Assembly: GCA_028282705.1 (NCBI GenBank)
Contig: JANQHI010000079.1
Location: forward strand, 100,697-164,696
Source of the DNA: Prolixibacteraceae bacterium
Lineage (GTDB): Bacteria > Bacteroidota > Bacteroidia > Bacteroidales > Prolixibacteraceae
DNA length: 64,000 bases
Direction of reading: 5' to 3'
Position 1 is the first letter of the stretch; each line of letters starts with the position of its first letter. The notes beneath the pieces were generated by a model. That model searched no databases, had not been told where the DNA came from, and saw only the letters and a program-made list of their open reading frames with translations. The translations under genes and the position numbers were made by a program. This document shows positions 18,982 to 26,919 of this stretch, piece by piece.

Positions 18982-19536
18982 TTATTGATTACTGTCAAGA
19001 TAGTTCTTTAATTGCCCACGCAAATAATCTAAAGAATTGCGTATTTGCTTATCTACTGTGTTTTCAGAAATACCCAATTTTTCGGCAATTTGTTTGTATG
19101 TCAGGCCTTCGTGCCTGTTTAACAAAAAAATCTCCCTCCTTCTTTCAGGTAAGCTGTCAATACATTTATATAGATAAGCAGCAAATTCATTATAGGCAAT
19201 TTCTTTATTCAGGTCATATGGAGGGTTATCTTTATCCTGTAGGTAATTGATATAAACATCGCGGCACAACCTTCTTTTTACTTCATTGAGGGTTAGGTTT
19301 TTAGCAATCTTAAAAAGATATGCAGAAATAGATTGGTTTGCATCAAGTGCAGCCCTATTTTCCCACACTTTAATAAAAACATTTTGAACGATACCTTCAG
19401 CATCTAATTGGTTATTAAGGTATTTTAATGCCAGTCCAAAAACCTTTTTGTGGTATAAAAAAAAGAGTTTCTCAAAAGCCTTGGAATTCCCGGATTTTAA
19501 TTCAATAATAAGCTCCCTATTTTTAAAGCCGGCCAT
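18982..19536 (-). CDS. ECF RNA polymerase sigma factor (Bacteroides expansion family)
   Basis: A 184-residue sigma factor with region 2 (LFFLYHKKVFGLALKYLNNQ, IVQNVFIKVWENR) and region 4 (LPERRREIFLLNRHEGLTYK then QIAEKLGISENTVDKQI, a helix-turn-helix). This is the FecI-like group linked to SusC/SusD loci in Bacteroidota. It lies 70 bases before the FecR gene. The expected regulation is that the anti-sigma releases the factor when SusC engages its ligand, and it then drives transcription of the locus downstream. Confidence 0.94.
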   Translation of the reverse strand: MAGFKNRELIIELKSGNSKAFEKLFFLYHKKVFGLALKYLNNQLDAEGIVQNVFIKVWENRAALDANQSISAYLFKIAKNLTLNEVKRRLCRDVYINYLQDKDNPPYDLNKEIAYNEFAAYLYKCIDSLPERRREIFLLNRHEGLTYKQIAEKLGISENTVDKQIRNSLDYLRGQLKNYLDSNQ

Positions 19537-19721
19537 TATAAAATCACTTGTAAATGTTTAGAATACCAAGGCCAATCCTCTGAATATCCTTTTTATTTGT
19601 TAGCAATAACAAGTATAATGATTTTTCCTAATATTTTAGGCAGCAAAATATATCTTTTATCACAATAAAACTTATAATTTCATGTGTGCATGAAATTATA
19701 AAACCTTGTTCAATTCACTAG

Positions 19722-20639
19722 CTATACAGCCACAATAAGGTTTTTTTTCTTTAATGTGCCCTCTCCATTCCAGCGATAGGCTGTTAGTGATTTGCTTCCT
19801 GTTACACATGAATCAACACAACAAACATTATCTTTAAGGATATGTGGGCCTAAAGGTTTGCAATAATGGCCTACAAATACAATTGGGGCATTATCAGGGT
19901 ATGGAACAAATGATGGGATAATTTCTGGGGGTACAGTGTATTTTGGAAGGTGGCTCTTATTTTCAAAGGATAATGACCTAAATGTTTTCCCAACAGGGTT
20001 TTCCCACCATACCATCCTGAATGACCTCTTTTCTACCCCCCTGTTGTCTTTAATTCTCAGGTCGCCAGGCAATGTAAGGTTTAGTCCTTTAGTAGTTTGC
20101 CAAACACTTTTTCCAATTTCTGAATCAGGTTTTTTATAAACCTCTCTGAATAGTTTCTTTTTATATTTCCCTTCAGAATAAAATCCTTTTAGGGTATTTA
20201 TATTTTCATCCATCCAACACGCATGGACAACCCTTATTTTCCCAAAATCCAAAAACAGAGGAAGTGACCTGAACCATTTCAAATACATTGCCCATTCATC
20301 AGGTTTATCCTGAAATTCCTGCAAGGTTTTAACCAATGATAGAGAACCTCTTGACAGCCTTGGGACTAACCTGACCCCAGCCTTATTTTTCAAACCATAT
20401 ATGATGGCATTGATCTCATGGTTACCAAGGATAACATATGCAGAACCTTTATCAACCATGGCTTTTATTATTTGCAAAGTTTCCCTGATTTGAGGCCCCC
20501 TGTTAATAAAATCGCCCACAAAAACAGCAACCCTTTTTTTGTGTAGAAAAACTCCTTCTTGCTTTTTGTACCCCATCTCTGCTAACAGCCTTTTTAAAAG
20601 TTTAGCATGGCCATGGACATCTCCTATTATATCATACAT
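19722..20639 (-). CDS. Metallophosphoesterase of the calcineurin/PPP type
   Basis: A 305-residue cytosolic protein with the metallophosphoesterase motif set: GDVHGHAKLLKRLL (residues 6-), GDFINRGPQIRET (in place of GDxxDRG, with N instead of D), GNHEINAI, VHACWMD and FVGHYCKPLGPHIL. These bind two metals in serine/threonine phosphatases and in ApaH/PrpE-type enzymes. No extra domain is present. It may dephosphorylate proteins or cleave dinucleoside polyphosphates; sequence does not decide. It is a single gene with terminator-like DNA of the neighbouring galactose operon to its right. Confidence 0.85.
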   Translation of the reverse strand: MYDIIGDVHGHAKLLKRLLAEMGYKKQEGVFLHKKRVAVFVGDFINRGPQIRETLQIIKAMVDKGSAYVILGNHEINAIIYGLKNKAGVRLVPRLSRGSLSLVKTLQEFQDKPDEWAMYLKWFRSLPLFLDFGKIRVVHACWMDENINTLKGFYSEGKYKKKLFREVYKKPDSEIGKSVWQTTKGLNLTLPGDLRIKDNRGVEKRSFRMVWWENPVGKTFRSLSFENKSHLPKYTVPPEIIPSFVPYPDNAPIVFVGHYCKPLGPHILKDNVCCVDSCVTGSKSLTAYRWNGEGTLKKKNLIVAV

Positions 20640-20720
20640 GAGCTGGTAGTTATATTGCTAAAATAACATGATTTTTTTATAAAAACCATCTGGCTTATTT
20701 GCAACAAGGACATTAAATAC

Positions 20721-20750
20721 AAAAAAGCCACCAGGCAACTACCTGATGGC
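20721..20750 (-). terminator. Intrinsic terminator of the transporter-galK-galT operon
   Basis: On the minus strand GCCATCAGG (20750-20742) pairs with CCTGGTGGC (20735-20727) with one G-T type mismatch and a six-base loop, followed by six T (plus-strand A run 20721-20726). It lies about 45 bases past the stop of the transporter gene. Confidence 0.85.
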
Positions 20751-20792
20751 TTTCATATTTTTATCTTAAACTTTTTAGGTTAGCAGCTTTTT

Positions 20793-22079
20793 TTAAGCTA
20801 CTGGAATGTCTTTGTTTACATTTTTTGACCCTATTAATGCATAGAATAACATGTAAACTAAACAAATAAACATCACCCAATAACTTGCCATATAAGAGGT
20901 AACATCAGCTGCATATCCCTGAATAAGAGGAATAATACCTCCACCACAAACCATTACCATAAATAGCCCTGAAGCTGCAGTAGTATATTTACCTAAACCT
21001 TCAACTGCCAAGTTAAATACACCACCCCACATGATGGAAGTACATAAGCCACAAAGCACAAACAGCATGATGCTGAAAGGGACATTTACCAAACCAAAGG
21101 ACAGGTCTGACCTAAAAACTGGCATATCAACAGTAATTGACACAGGTAATAAAATAGCTAATAATATAAATAATATACCTAATGAAGATACAAAGGTTAA
21201 CATGGTTTTACTGGTAAACTTGGATCCTAAAAATCCTCCTGTTAGCCTCCCAATAAGCATTAGGAACCAATATGTCCCAACCACTGTACCTGCAATGGTT
21301 GCATCAATCCCCATCCCTTTGGCAGGGTCAGTCATGAACAGGTTCAAAGTACTTGGGATACCTACCTCAATACCAACATATATAAAAATGGCTATTGCCC
21401 CTAATTTAAAATGGCGGAATGAAAGAGGGCTGTGAGAATCCTTTACCTTTTGCGCTGCATCAACCTTTTTCACCATATGAGGCTCAGGAATCCTAACAAG
21501 AAGAAGAACTACAAAAACCAAAGCAAAAATCCCCATTGCAATAAATAATGCTGGGTTTGCTTTTTCAATGGTCCTTCCTGCAATGTCTCCCATTAAATAC
21601 CCCACAAGGACAGGAGTAATAGTTGCAGCTACTGAATTCAATGAGCTTCCAAACTGCAACAACTGGTTACCTTTTTTACCCTCGCCTCCAAGGGTATTAA
21701 GCATTGGGTTTACTACTGTATTCAACATGCACATTGAAAAACCTGAAACAAATGCACCAATGAGGTATACTGTAAAGCTTTCAACACTGCCTGAAAGGTA
21801 TTGGATACCTACTCCAATAAAACCTACCATAACAGCAGCTAATGCTGTTACTTTGTATCCATATCTCTTCAACATCAACCCTGCAGGAATCCCCATGAAA
21901 GCATATGCAATAAAGTTTGCAAAAAAGCCTAATTGTGACTGGAAACTGGATGCCCCAAACTGTTTAGCCACAATAACTCCCATTGGGCTTGGAAGCCCAG
22001 TAACAAAAGCTATCATAAAAAATAGCGCAAACATCATTGCAATAGGCAATGTGTAGTTTTGTTTTTTTGTAGAAATCAT
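20793..22079 (-). CDS. Sugar/proton symporter of the FHS (FucP/GluP) MFS family
   Basis: A 428-residue inner-membrane protein with about twelve hydrophobic segments and no signal peptide. The N-terminal half (FFMIAFVTGLPSPMGVIVAK, FFANFIAYAFMGIPAGLML, NPMLNTLGG) and the second half (GTYWFLMLIGRLTGGFLGS, MWGGVFNLAVEGLG) match the fucose/glucose/galactose:H+ symporter group. It is the last gene of an operon with galT and galK (gaps of 25 and 21 bases), so galactose is the most likely substrate. Expression is expected to follow the GntR-type operator before galT. Confidence 0.88.
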   Translation of the reverse strand: MISTKKQNYTLPIAMMFALFFMIAFVTGLPSPMGVIVAKQFGASSFQSQLGFFANFIAYAFMGIPAGLMLKRYGYKVTALAAVMVGFIGVGIQYLSGSVESFTVYLIGAFVSGFSMCMLNTVVNPMLNTLGGEGKKGNQLLQFGSSLNSVAATITPVLVGYLMGDIAGRTIEKANPALFIAMGIFALVFVVLLLVRIPEPHMVKKVDAAQKVKDSHSPLSFRHFKLGAIAIFIYVGIEVGIPSTLNLFMTDPAKGMGIDATIAGTVVGTYWFLMLIGRLTGGFLGSKFTSKTMLTFVSSLGILFILLAILLPVSITVDMPVFRSDLSFGLVNVPFSIMLFVLCGLCTSIMWGGVFNLAVEGLGKYTTAASGLFMVMVCGGGIIPLIQGYAADVTSYMASYWVMFICLVYMLFYALIGSKNVNKDIPVA

Positions 22080-22100
22080 AATCTTGAGTATTTAATTAGT

Positions 22101-23390
22101 TTAAAATTTGAGTTGAATGGCACCTTTAGCCCTAATGAATAATTTGTGGCATGAACCTTTCCCATAAACATGTTCCAGGGTCTCAACATACTCATCCAGC
22201 TCGCTTTGAGGGACAAAAGCCTGGATGGTTCCACCAAATCCACCACCATGGACACGCCATGCCCCTGTGCCTTTCAATACCATTTCACTCAATGCCAAAG
22301 CTAATGAAACTACTTGTTCATCCTTATGGGTAACGTCAAAAATATTTTGATTGTACATATATGAACTATATCCTGACTCAACAACCATTTTCATAAATGC
22401 CTGAAAATCATTATTTTCGAGTGAAGCAACTTGTTCAACCACACGTTGGTTGTCTCCCTGGAAATGATAAGCACGTAAAATAGCCCTATCACCAGTTTTT
22501 TCACGAATTTCAGGAATTTTTTCTACTATTTGTTTTAATGTCACTTTCCTTAATACATCAGCACCCAGCTCTGCTGCTACCGACTTCATTTCAGTTGGCA
22601 ATGATGCATATTCTGCCTGAGATGCAGGGTCATCATGACCACCACCTACATCAGTAATTACTAGTGAGTACCCAGTTGCTACAAAATCAAAATCAACTTC
22701 TTTTACTATTGGGTTAGCAGGGTCTTCAAAATCAATTGTGATCAACCCACCCACTGAACAAGCTGTTTGGTCCATCAACCCACAAGGTTTCCCAAAATAA
22801 TTATTTTCAGACCATTGCCCAATAATAGCATTTTCAACACCACTCATTTTACCCTCATTGAAAAGGTGGTTTACAATGGCTCCCATAAGTACCTCAAAAG
22901 AAGCAGAAGAGCTGAGCCCTGAACCTTTGGGCACCCTGCCCTCAATGCAGGCATCAAAACCACCAATCTGATACCCTAGCTCTTTCATGCGCACACAAAT
23001 GCCCTTTACCAATGATGAAGAAGTAAAAAACTGGGATTCATCAATTTCCATATCACCTAAATCAACCTGGAACTCTGGATAACCTTGTGATTTTATCCTA
23101 ATTGTGTTGCTGCCATTTTTAGCTGCTACTGCAATGTTATCAAGGTTTACAGCTCCTGCCAATACACGCCCATAGTTATGGTCAGTGTGGTTACCTCCTA
23201 TTTCTGTACGCCCGGGAGAACTGAACAGCTCAACATTATCATTATTGAATGTATTTTTAAAATCATCCATCAAGCTGGCATAGCGCCCAGCTTGCTCAGT
23301 TAACACTGCTGTTTCAGTACCATACAGCTCCTTGAATAATGGGTTATCCCCATTGTTTATTTTCTCAATTAATGAACTAATTGTTGCCAT
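22101..23390 (-). CDS. galK: Galactokinase
   Basis: A 429-residue GHMP kinase that phosphorylates galactose at C1 with ATP, the first Leloir step. Visible motifs: the galactose-binding signature SSPGRTEIGGNHTDHNYGRV near residues 58-77, the phosphate loop RVPKGSGLSSSASFEVLMG near 150, and the C-terminal GAWRVHGGGFGGTIQAFV. Length is a little above the E. coli enzyme (382) and normal for Bacteroidota. It lies between galT and the sugar symporter in one operon. Confidence 0.96.
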   Translation of the reverse strand: MATISSLIEKINNGDNPLFKELYGTETAVLTEQAGRYASLMDDFKNTFNNDNVELFSSPGRTEIGGNHTDHNYGRVLAGAVNLDNIAVAAKNGSNTIRIKSQGYPEFQVDLGDMEIDESQFFTSSSLVKGICVRMKELGYQIGGFDACIEGRVPKGSGLSSSASFEVLMGAIVNHLFNEGKMSGVENAIIGQWSENNYFGKPCGLMDQTACSVGGLITIDFEDPANPIVKEVDFDFVATGYSLVITDVGGGHDDPASQAEYASLPTEMKSVAAELGADVLRKVTLKQIVEKIPEIREKTGDRAILRAYHFQGDNQRVVEQVASLENNDFQAFMKMVVESGYSSYMYNQNIFDVTHKDEQVVSLALALSEMVLKGTGAWRVHGGGFGGTIQAFVPQSELDEYVETLEHVYGKGSCHKLFIRAKGAIQLKF

Positions 23391-23415
23391 AGTTTTAAGA
23401 CTTAATTTATTTAGT

Positions 23416-24462
23416 TTATGATTTTTTATAATGAATTCCGGGTAAATCCCTTAACCTTTTAGCTGCCTGTTCAGCAGTAATATCACGCTGTGGGGTAGCA
23501 AGCATTTCATAGCCTACCATGAATTTTTTAACTGCAGCTGACCTCAACAAAGGTGGGTAGAAATGCATATGCAAATGCCATTCAGGGTAATCACTGCTAT
23601 CAGTGGGAGCCTGGTGCAACCCTGCTGAATATGCAAATGATGTTTCAAACAGGTTATCATATTTTATGGTAAGCTGCTTGTAAATATCAGCCAAACCTGT
23701 CTTCTCTTCATCAGTTAATTCTAAAATATCCTGTACAGCCCTTTTGCTGATTATGATGGTTTCAAAAGGCCAGGTAGCCCAGAAGGGGACTAATGCCACA
23801 AAATGTTCATTTTGTACTACAAGCCTTTCTTTTTTATCCAGTTCTGCTTTTATATAATCTCCCAACATGGTAGTACCATGTTCCTCATAATACTCCTTTT
23901 GGGTTTGGTTTTCTTTGGCGGGTTCAACAGGCACTGATGATGATGACCATATTTGCCCGTGTGGGTGTGGGTTTGAACAACCCATGATTGCCCCTTTATT
24001 TTCAAAAATCTGGACATACCTGATAAAATCTTTCTTCCCCAATTCTTCAAACTGCTCACACCAAACATCTACCACCTTCCTGATGTCTGCCACTTCCATC
24101 TCAGGAATAGTAAGGCTGTGGTCTTCACTAAAACAAATTACTTTACAAATACCACTTTCACTTTTAGCCTGGAACAAGCTGCTTTCATCAACACCTCCAG
24201 CAGGGGTATCAGTTAACAAAGCACTAAAATCATTTGTAAATACAAATGTCCCTTTGTAATCTGGGTTTGTTTTCCCACCTGCCCTTTCATTACCTGCGCA
24301 CAGGTAACAGTTTGGGTCATGAGATGGGCGTTCATCAATCACTGCTTTTTCAACCTGCCCTTGCCATGGACGTTTTGCCCTGTGCGGTGAAACCAACACC
24401 CACTCCCCTGTCAATGGGTTTAATCTTCTGTGAGGATAATCTTCAATATTGAATCCACTCAT
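23416..24462 (-). CDS. galT: Galactose-1-phosphate uridylyltransferase
   Basis: A 348-residue enzyme transferring UMP from UDP-glucose to galactose-1-phosphate. The active-site motif HPHGQIW (within [18 protein letters not shown]) carries the nucleophilic His; the zinc-type CYLCAGN pair lies near residue 52, and the C-terminal [20 protein letters not shown] is typical. First gene of the operon. The upstream DNA holds a TATATTTG promoter box and the repeated GntR-type operator, both described separately. Confidence 0.96.
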   Translation of the reverse strand: MSGFNIEDYPHRRLNPLTGEWVLVSPHRAKRPWQGQVEKAVIDERPSHDPNCYLCAGNERAGGKTNPDYKGTFVFTNDFSALLTDTPAGGVDESSLFQAKSESGICKVICFSEDHSLTIPEMEVADIRKVVDVWCEQFEELGKKDFIRYVQIFENKGAIMGCSNPHPHGQIWSSSSVPVEPAKENQTQKEYYEEHGTTMLGDYIKAELDKKERLVVQNEHFVALVPFWATWPFETIIISKRAVQDILELTDEEKTGLADIYKQLTIKYDNLFETSFAYSAGLHQAPTDSSDYPEWHLHMHFYPPLLRSAAVKKFMVGYEMLATPQRDITAEQAAKRLRDLPGIHYKKS

Positions 24463-24560
24463 AATCTTTCTCTTAATTACCTACAAGAAAAACACTTACA
24501 CATGCATCTGACCCTGGCAAGTGTATTTATATTATTTTTTATTGAACTTCAATTGCTGCC

Positions 24561-24582
24561 TACTGGTAGGTACTAGTAGGTA
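24561..24582. promoter_or_regulatory. Tandem operator before galT (probable GntR-regulator site)
   Basis: TACTGGTAGGTACTAGTAGG followed by TA: two 10-base direct units (TACTGGTAGG, TACTAGTAGG). The complement of 25725-25744, before galM, matches it at 18 of 20 bases. The site lies just past the predicted start of transcription for galT, where a bound protein would block the polymerase. The GntR-type gene lying between the two sites is the obvious binder (inference). Confidence 0.75.
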
Positions 24583-24592
24583 TACATCAATA

Positions 24593-24600
24593 CAAATATA
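24593..24600 (-). promoter_or_regulatory. Promoter -7 box of the galT operon
   Basis: On the minus strand the box reads TATATTTG, a perfect match to the Bacteroidota TAnnTTTG -7 consensus. No good -33 TTTG is seen at the usual spacing, which would fit a promoter that needs help or is tightly controlled. The repeated operator begins about 10 bases downstream. Confidence 0.55.
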
Positions 24601-24650
24601 TAATTTATTTGTACTCATCCTAATTTAGCTTTTGATGTTCTGTGACATGG

Positions 24651-25655
24651 CTATAAAGATGACCTGAGGATCAATGCTGCAGGATTCCTTAATTTCTGTT
24701 TTTCTTTTGAAAGTACAAACTCTGCCAATGTCACCCCCATCTTTTTAAAATCTGTGGATATAATAGTTATCCCACCTTCAACAACTTCTTTGAGCATTGT
24801 ATCATTCAGTGAAATAATGCCAATATTTTTCCCTAATTGCAAGTTCTTTTCATTGGCAATTTTTACCAGCTGCACCAGGTCCCTGTCAGATATGACAATA
24901 TATACCACCCCTTTTTCAACTTCTATACTTTGCAAGGTTTTAGTAATGGTGTAAGCAAAATTATTTTCTACACAAAAACGTTTGAAACCAACTTCTCTTT
25001 CTTCTGGTTCTTTGCCTCCAGGGTTAACAAGTACCACCTTATTATAATTCTTTATTTTCTTAATCCCTTCACTAAGGGCATCATAAAGGTCATTCTCAAA
25101 ATCCTGGTAAATAACAGGATATTCCTGCAGATCTGCCTTCAACCTATCCAATATATATACCCTCTCCTTTGGCAGTTTGTTTACCAGATGGCTTGTATTA
25201 TCAAAAGTGGCAGGCATTACCACATATGAAGTGTAATTGCCTATGCTGTCAAGGATCAGGTTTTTGAACACATTGTAATTAAAGTGGTGGAAAAATATAT
25301 CAACAACAGCCCTATTATTTAAACTCTTAAGGAATGAATTATATAAATCTTCTTTAAATGAATTCAATTCATCAAAAAGTAAGAATACCTTTTCCTCCTG
25401 CATCACATCAGTACTTGAAATGTAATACCCCTTACCAGGCTGGCTAATAATGATTCCCTTAGCCTTAAGCTCATTAAATGCAACCATGACAGTATCCCTA
25501 CTCAAATTAAAATCGGAACATATCTGGTTTATTGAAGGGATTTTATCACCCTTTTTTAATATCTTCCTGTCTATTGCACTGTAAATAGAATTAATGATTT
25601 GCCTGTATTTTGGAACTGATGAATGCTGGTCAAATGTAATAATTTTCCTTACCAT
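24651..25655 (-). CDS. GntR-family transcriptional regulator with LacI-like sensor domain
   Basis: A 334-residue regulator. The N-terminal winged helix (VPKYRQIINSIYSAIDRKIL, then IPSINQICSDFNLSRDTVMV and LKAKGIIISQPGKGYYIS, residues 13-85) is the GntR DNA-binding fold. The C-terminal 240 residues resemble a periplasmic-binding/LacI sugar-sensor domain (VYILDRLKADLQEYPVIYQD, GIISLNDTMLKEVVEGGITI, AALILRSSL), not the usual FCD or UTRA domain. It lies between the galT operon and galM, facing galT, and both flanking promoters share an operator. It probably represses the galactose genes until a sugar is bound. Confidence 0.9.
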   Translation of the reverse strand: MVRKIITFDQHSSVPKYRQIINSIYSAIDRKILKKGDKIPSINQICSDFNLSRDTVMVAFNELKAKGIIISQPGKGYYISSTDVMQEEKVFLLFDELNSFKEDLYNSFLKSLNNRAVVDIFFHHFNYNVFKNLILDSIGNYTSYVVMPATFDNTSHLVNKLPKERVYILDRLKADLQEYPVIYQDFENDLYDALSEGIKKIKNYNKVVLVNPGGKEPEEREVGFKRFCVENNFAYTITKTLQSIEVEKGVVYIVISDRDLVQLVKIANEKNLQLGKNIGIISLNDTMLKEVVEGGITIISTDFKKMGVTLAEFVLSKEKQKLRNPAALILRSSL

Positions 25656-25724
25656 ACTGATAGTTTAAATTTAGCCTTCTCACAAAAATAAAACTCATGT
25701 GGGAAATAAAACATGCTTTAAAAC

Positions 25725-25744
25725 ACTACCAGTACCTACCAGTA
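25725..25744. promoter_or_regulatory. Tandem operator before galM (probable GntR-regulator site)
   Basis: Plus strand ACTACCAGTACCTACCAGTA, complement TACTGGTAGGTACTGGTAGT, an 18/20 match to the site before galT. It contains two 10-base direct units. It lies 51 bases before the galM start and 70 bases from the GntR gene start, so it could control both divergent genes. Confidence 0.75.
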
Positions 25745-25794
25745 TGCTTTTTATTTTTTTGCATTTTTGTAGAAGATGAATAAAAATACAAAAA

Positions 25795-26835
25795 ATGGAC
25801 ATACAAAAATCTGAATTTGGGAAATTACCAGAAGGAGCTGAAGCTAAACTTTTTACGCTAAAAAATGACAATAAAATTACTATAAAGATTACAAATTATG
25901 GTGCCATCATAACTAGTATTGAAACCCCTGATAAAAATGGCAATGTTGAAAACATTGTATGTGGTTTTGAAAAATTAGAGGATTACCTGAGTGATACTTA
26001 CTTAGGAAGTTATCCTTATTTTGGGTGTATTGTAGGGCGCAATTGTAACAGGATTGCTAAAGGCAACCTGGAAATTGATGGGAAAAAGTACCAGCTGGCA
26101 ATTAATAATGGGCCTAACCATTTGCATGGTGGCTTGGTTGGTTTTGACAGGAAGCTTTGGGATGCTGAAGTACTAAATGAAGATAATGCTGTTGGGGTAA
26201 AATTATCATATACCAGCCCTGACCTTGAAGAAAATTACCCTGGAAACCTGAAAGTTACTTGCATTTACAAATTGAATAATGAAAATGAGCTTTCAATCCA
26301 GTATTATGCTGAAACAGATAAAAAAACTGTGGTAAACCTAACCAACCATACTTATTTCAACCTTACTGGGGGAAAAGAAAATATTTTAAACCATGAACTG
26401 AAACTGGCTGCCAATAAATTCACAGATTCAGTTGACCTTATCCCTACTGGGGAATTGGCCCCTGTTGAAAATACCCCATTTGATTTCACGAAAAATAAAA
26501 AAATCAACCAGGATATGGCAGGGCTGCCTGAGGGTTATGACCTTAATTTTGTGCTTGACAACCTTGAAGGTAAACTGGTTGAAGCAGGCTCTTTGTCAGA
26601 AGCTGCTTCTGGCAGAAAAGTTGAAGTTTATACCACACAACCTGGCATACAGCTGTACACAGGTTATTGGATTCCTGAACTGGAAATAGATGGTGAAAAG
26701 AAATTTGGGAGCTATTCTGGTGTAGCCCTCGAAACCCAGAATTACCCTGATGCAATCCATTATAACAACTTCCCAAGTTCAATTTTAGCACCTGGCAAAA
26801 AATATGACAGGCTCACAATTTATAAATTCACCTAA
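25795..26835 (+). CDS. galM: Aldose 1-epimerase (galactose mutarotase)
   Basis: A 346-residue cytosolic enzyme interconverting alpha- and beta-anomers of galactose. Motifs in order: TNYGAIITSIETPDKNG, GRNCNRIAKG, NNGPNHLHGGLVGFDRKLW (first active-site His), VNLTNHTYFNL (second His), PGIQLYTGYWI and ALETQNYPDAIHYNNFPSS, which includes the catalytic Glu. No signal peptide, unlike some periplasmic mutarotases of Bacteroidota. It is divergent from the GntR gene and shares its operator with the galT operon. Confidence 0.96.
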   Translation: MDIQKSEFGKLPEGAEAKLFTLKNDNKITIKITNYGAIITSIETPDKNGNVENIVCGFEKLEDYLSDTYLGSYPYFGCIVGRNCNRIAKGNLEIDGKKYQLAINNGPNHLHGGLVGFDRKLWDAEVLNEDNAVGVKLSYTSPDLEENYPGNLKVTCIYKLNNENELSIQYYAETDKKTVVNLTNHTYFNLTGGKENILNHELKLAANKFTDSVDLIPTGELAPVENTPFDFTKNKKINQDMAGLPEGYDLNFVLDNLEGKLVEAGSLSEAASGRKVEVYTTQPGIQLYTGYWIPELEIDGEKKFGSYSGVALETQNYPDAIHYNNFPSSILAPGKKYDRLTIYKFT

Positions 26836-26859
26836 CAGAGATTAATTGATCAATTCGCG

Positions 26860-26892
26860 AAAAACAGCTTGTATTTATACGGGCTGTTTTTT
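26860..26892. terminator. Bidirectional terminator between galM and the TPR gene
   Basis: AAAAACAGC (26860-26868) pairs with GCTGTTTTTT (26883-26892), giving an A-flanked stem with T run on both strands. It serves the convergent galM (plus) and TPR gene (minus). Confidence 0.8.
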
Positions 26893-26919
26893 GTTACAAA
26901 CTGTGGCAAGTTTCTCCAA

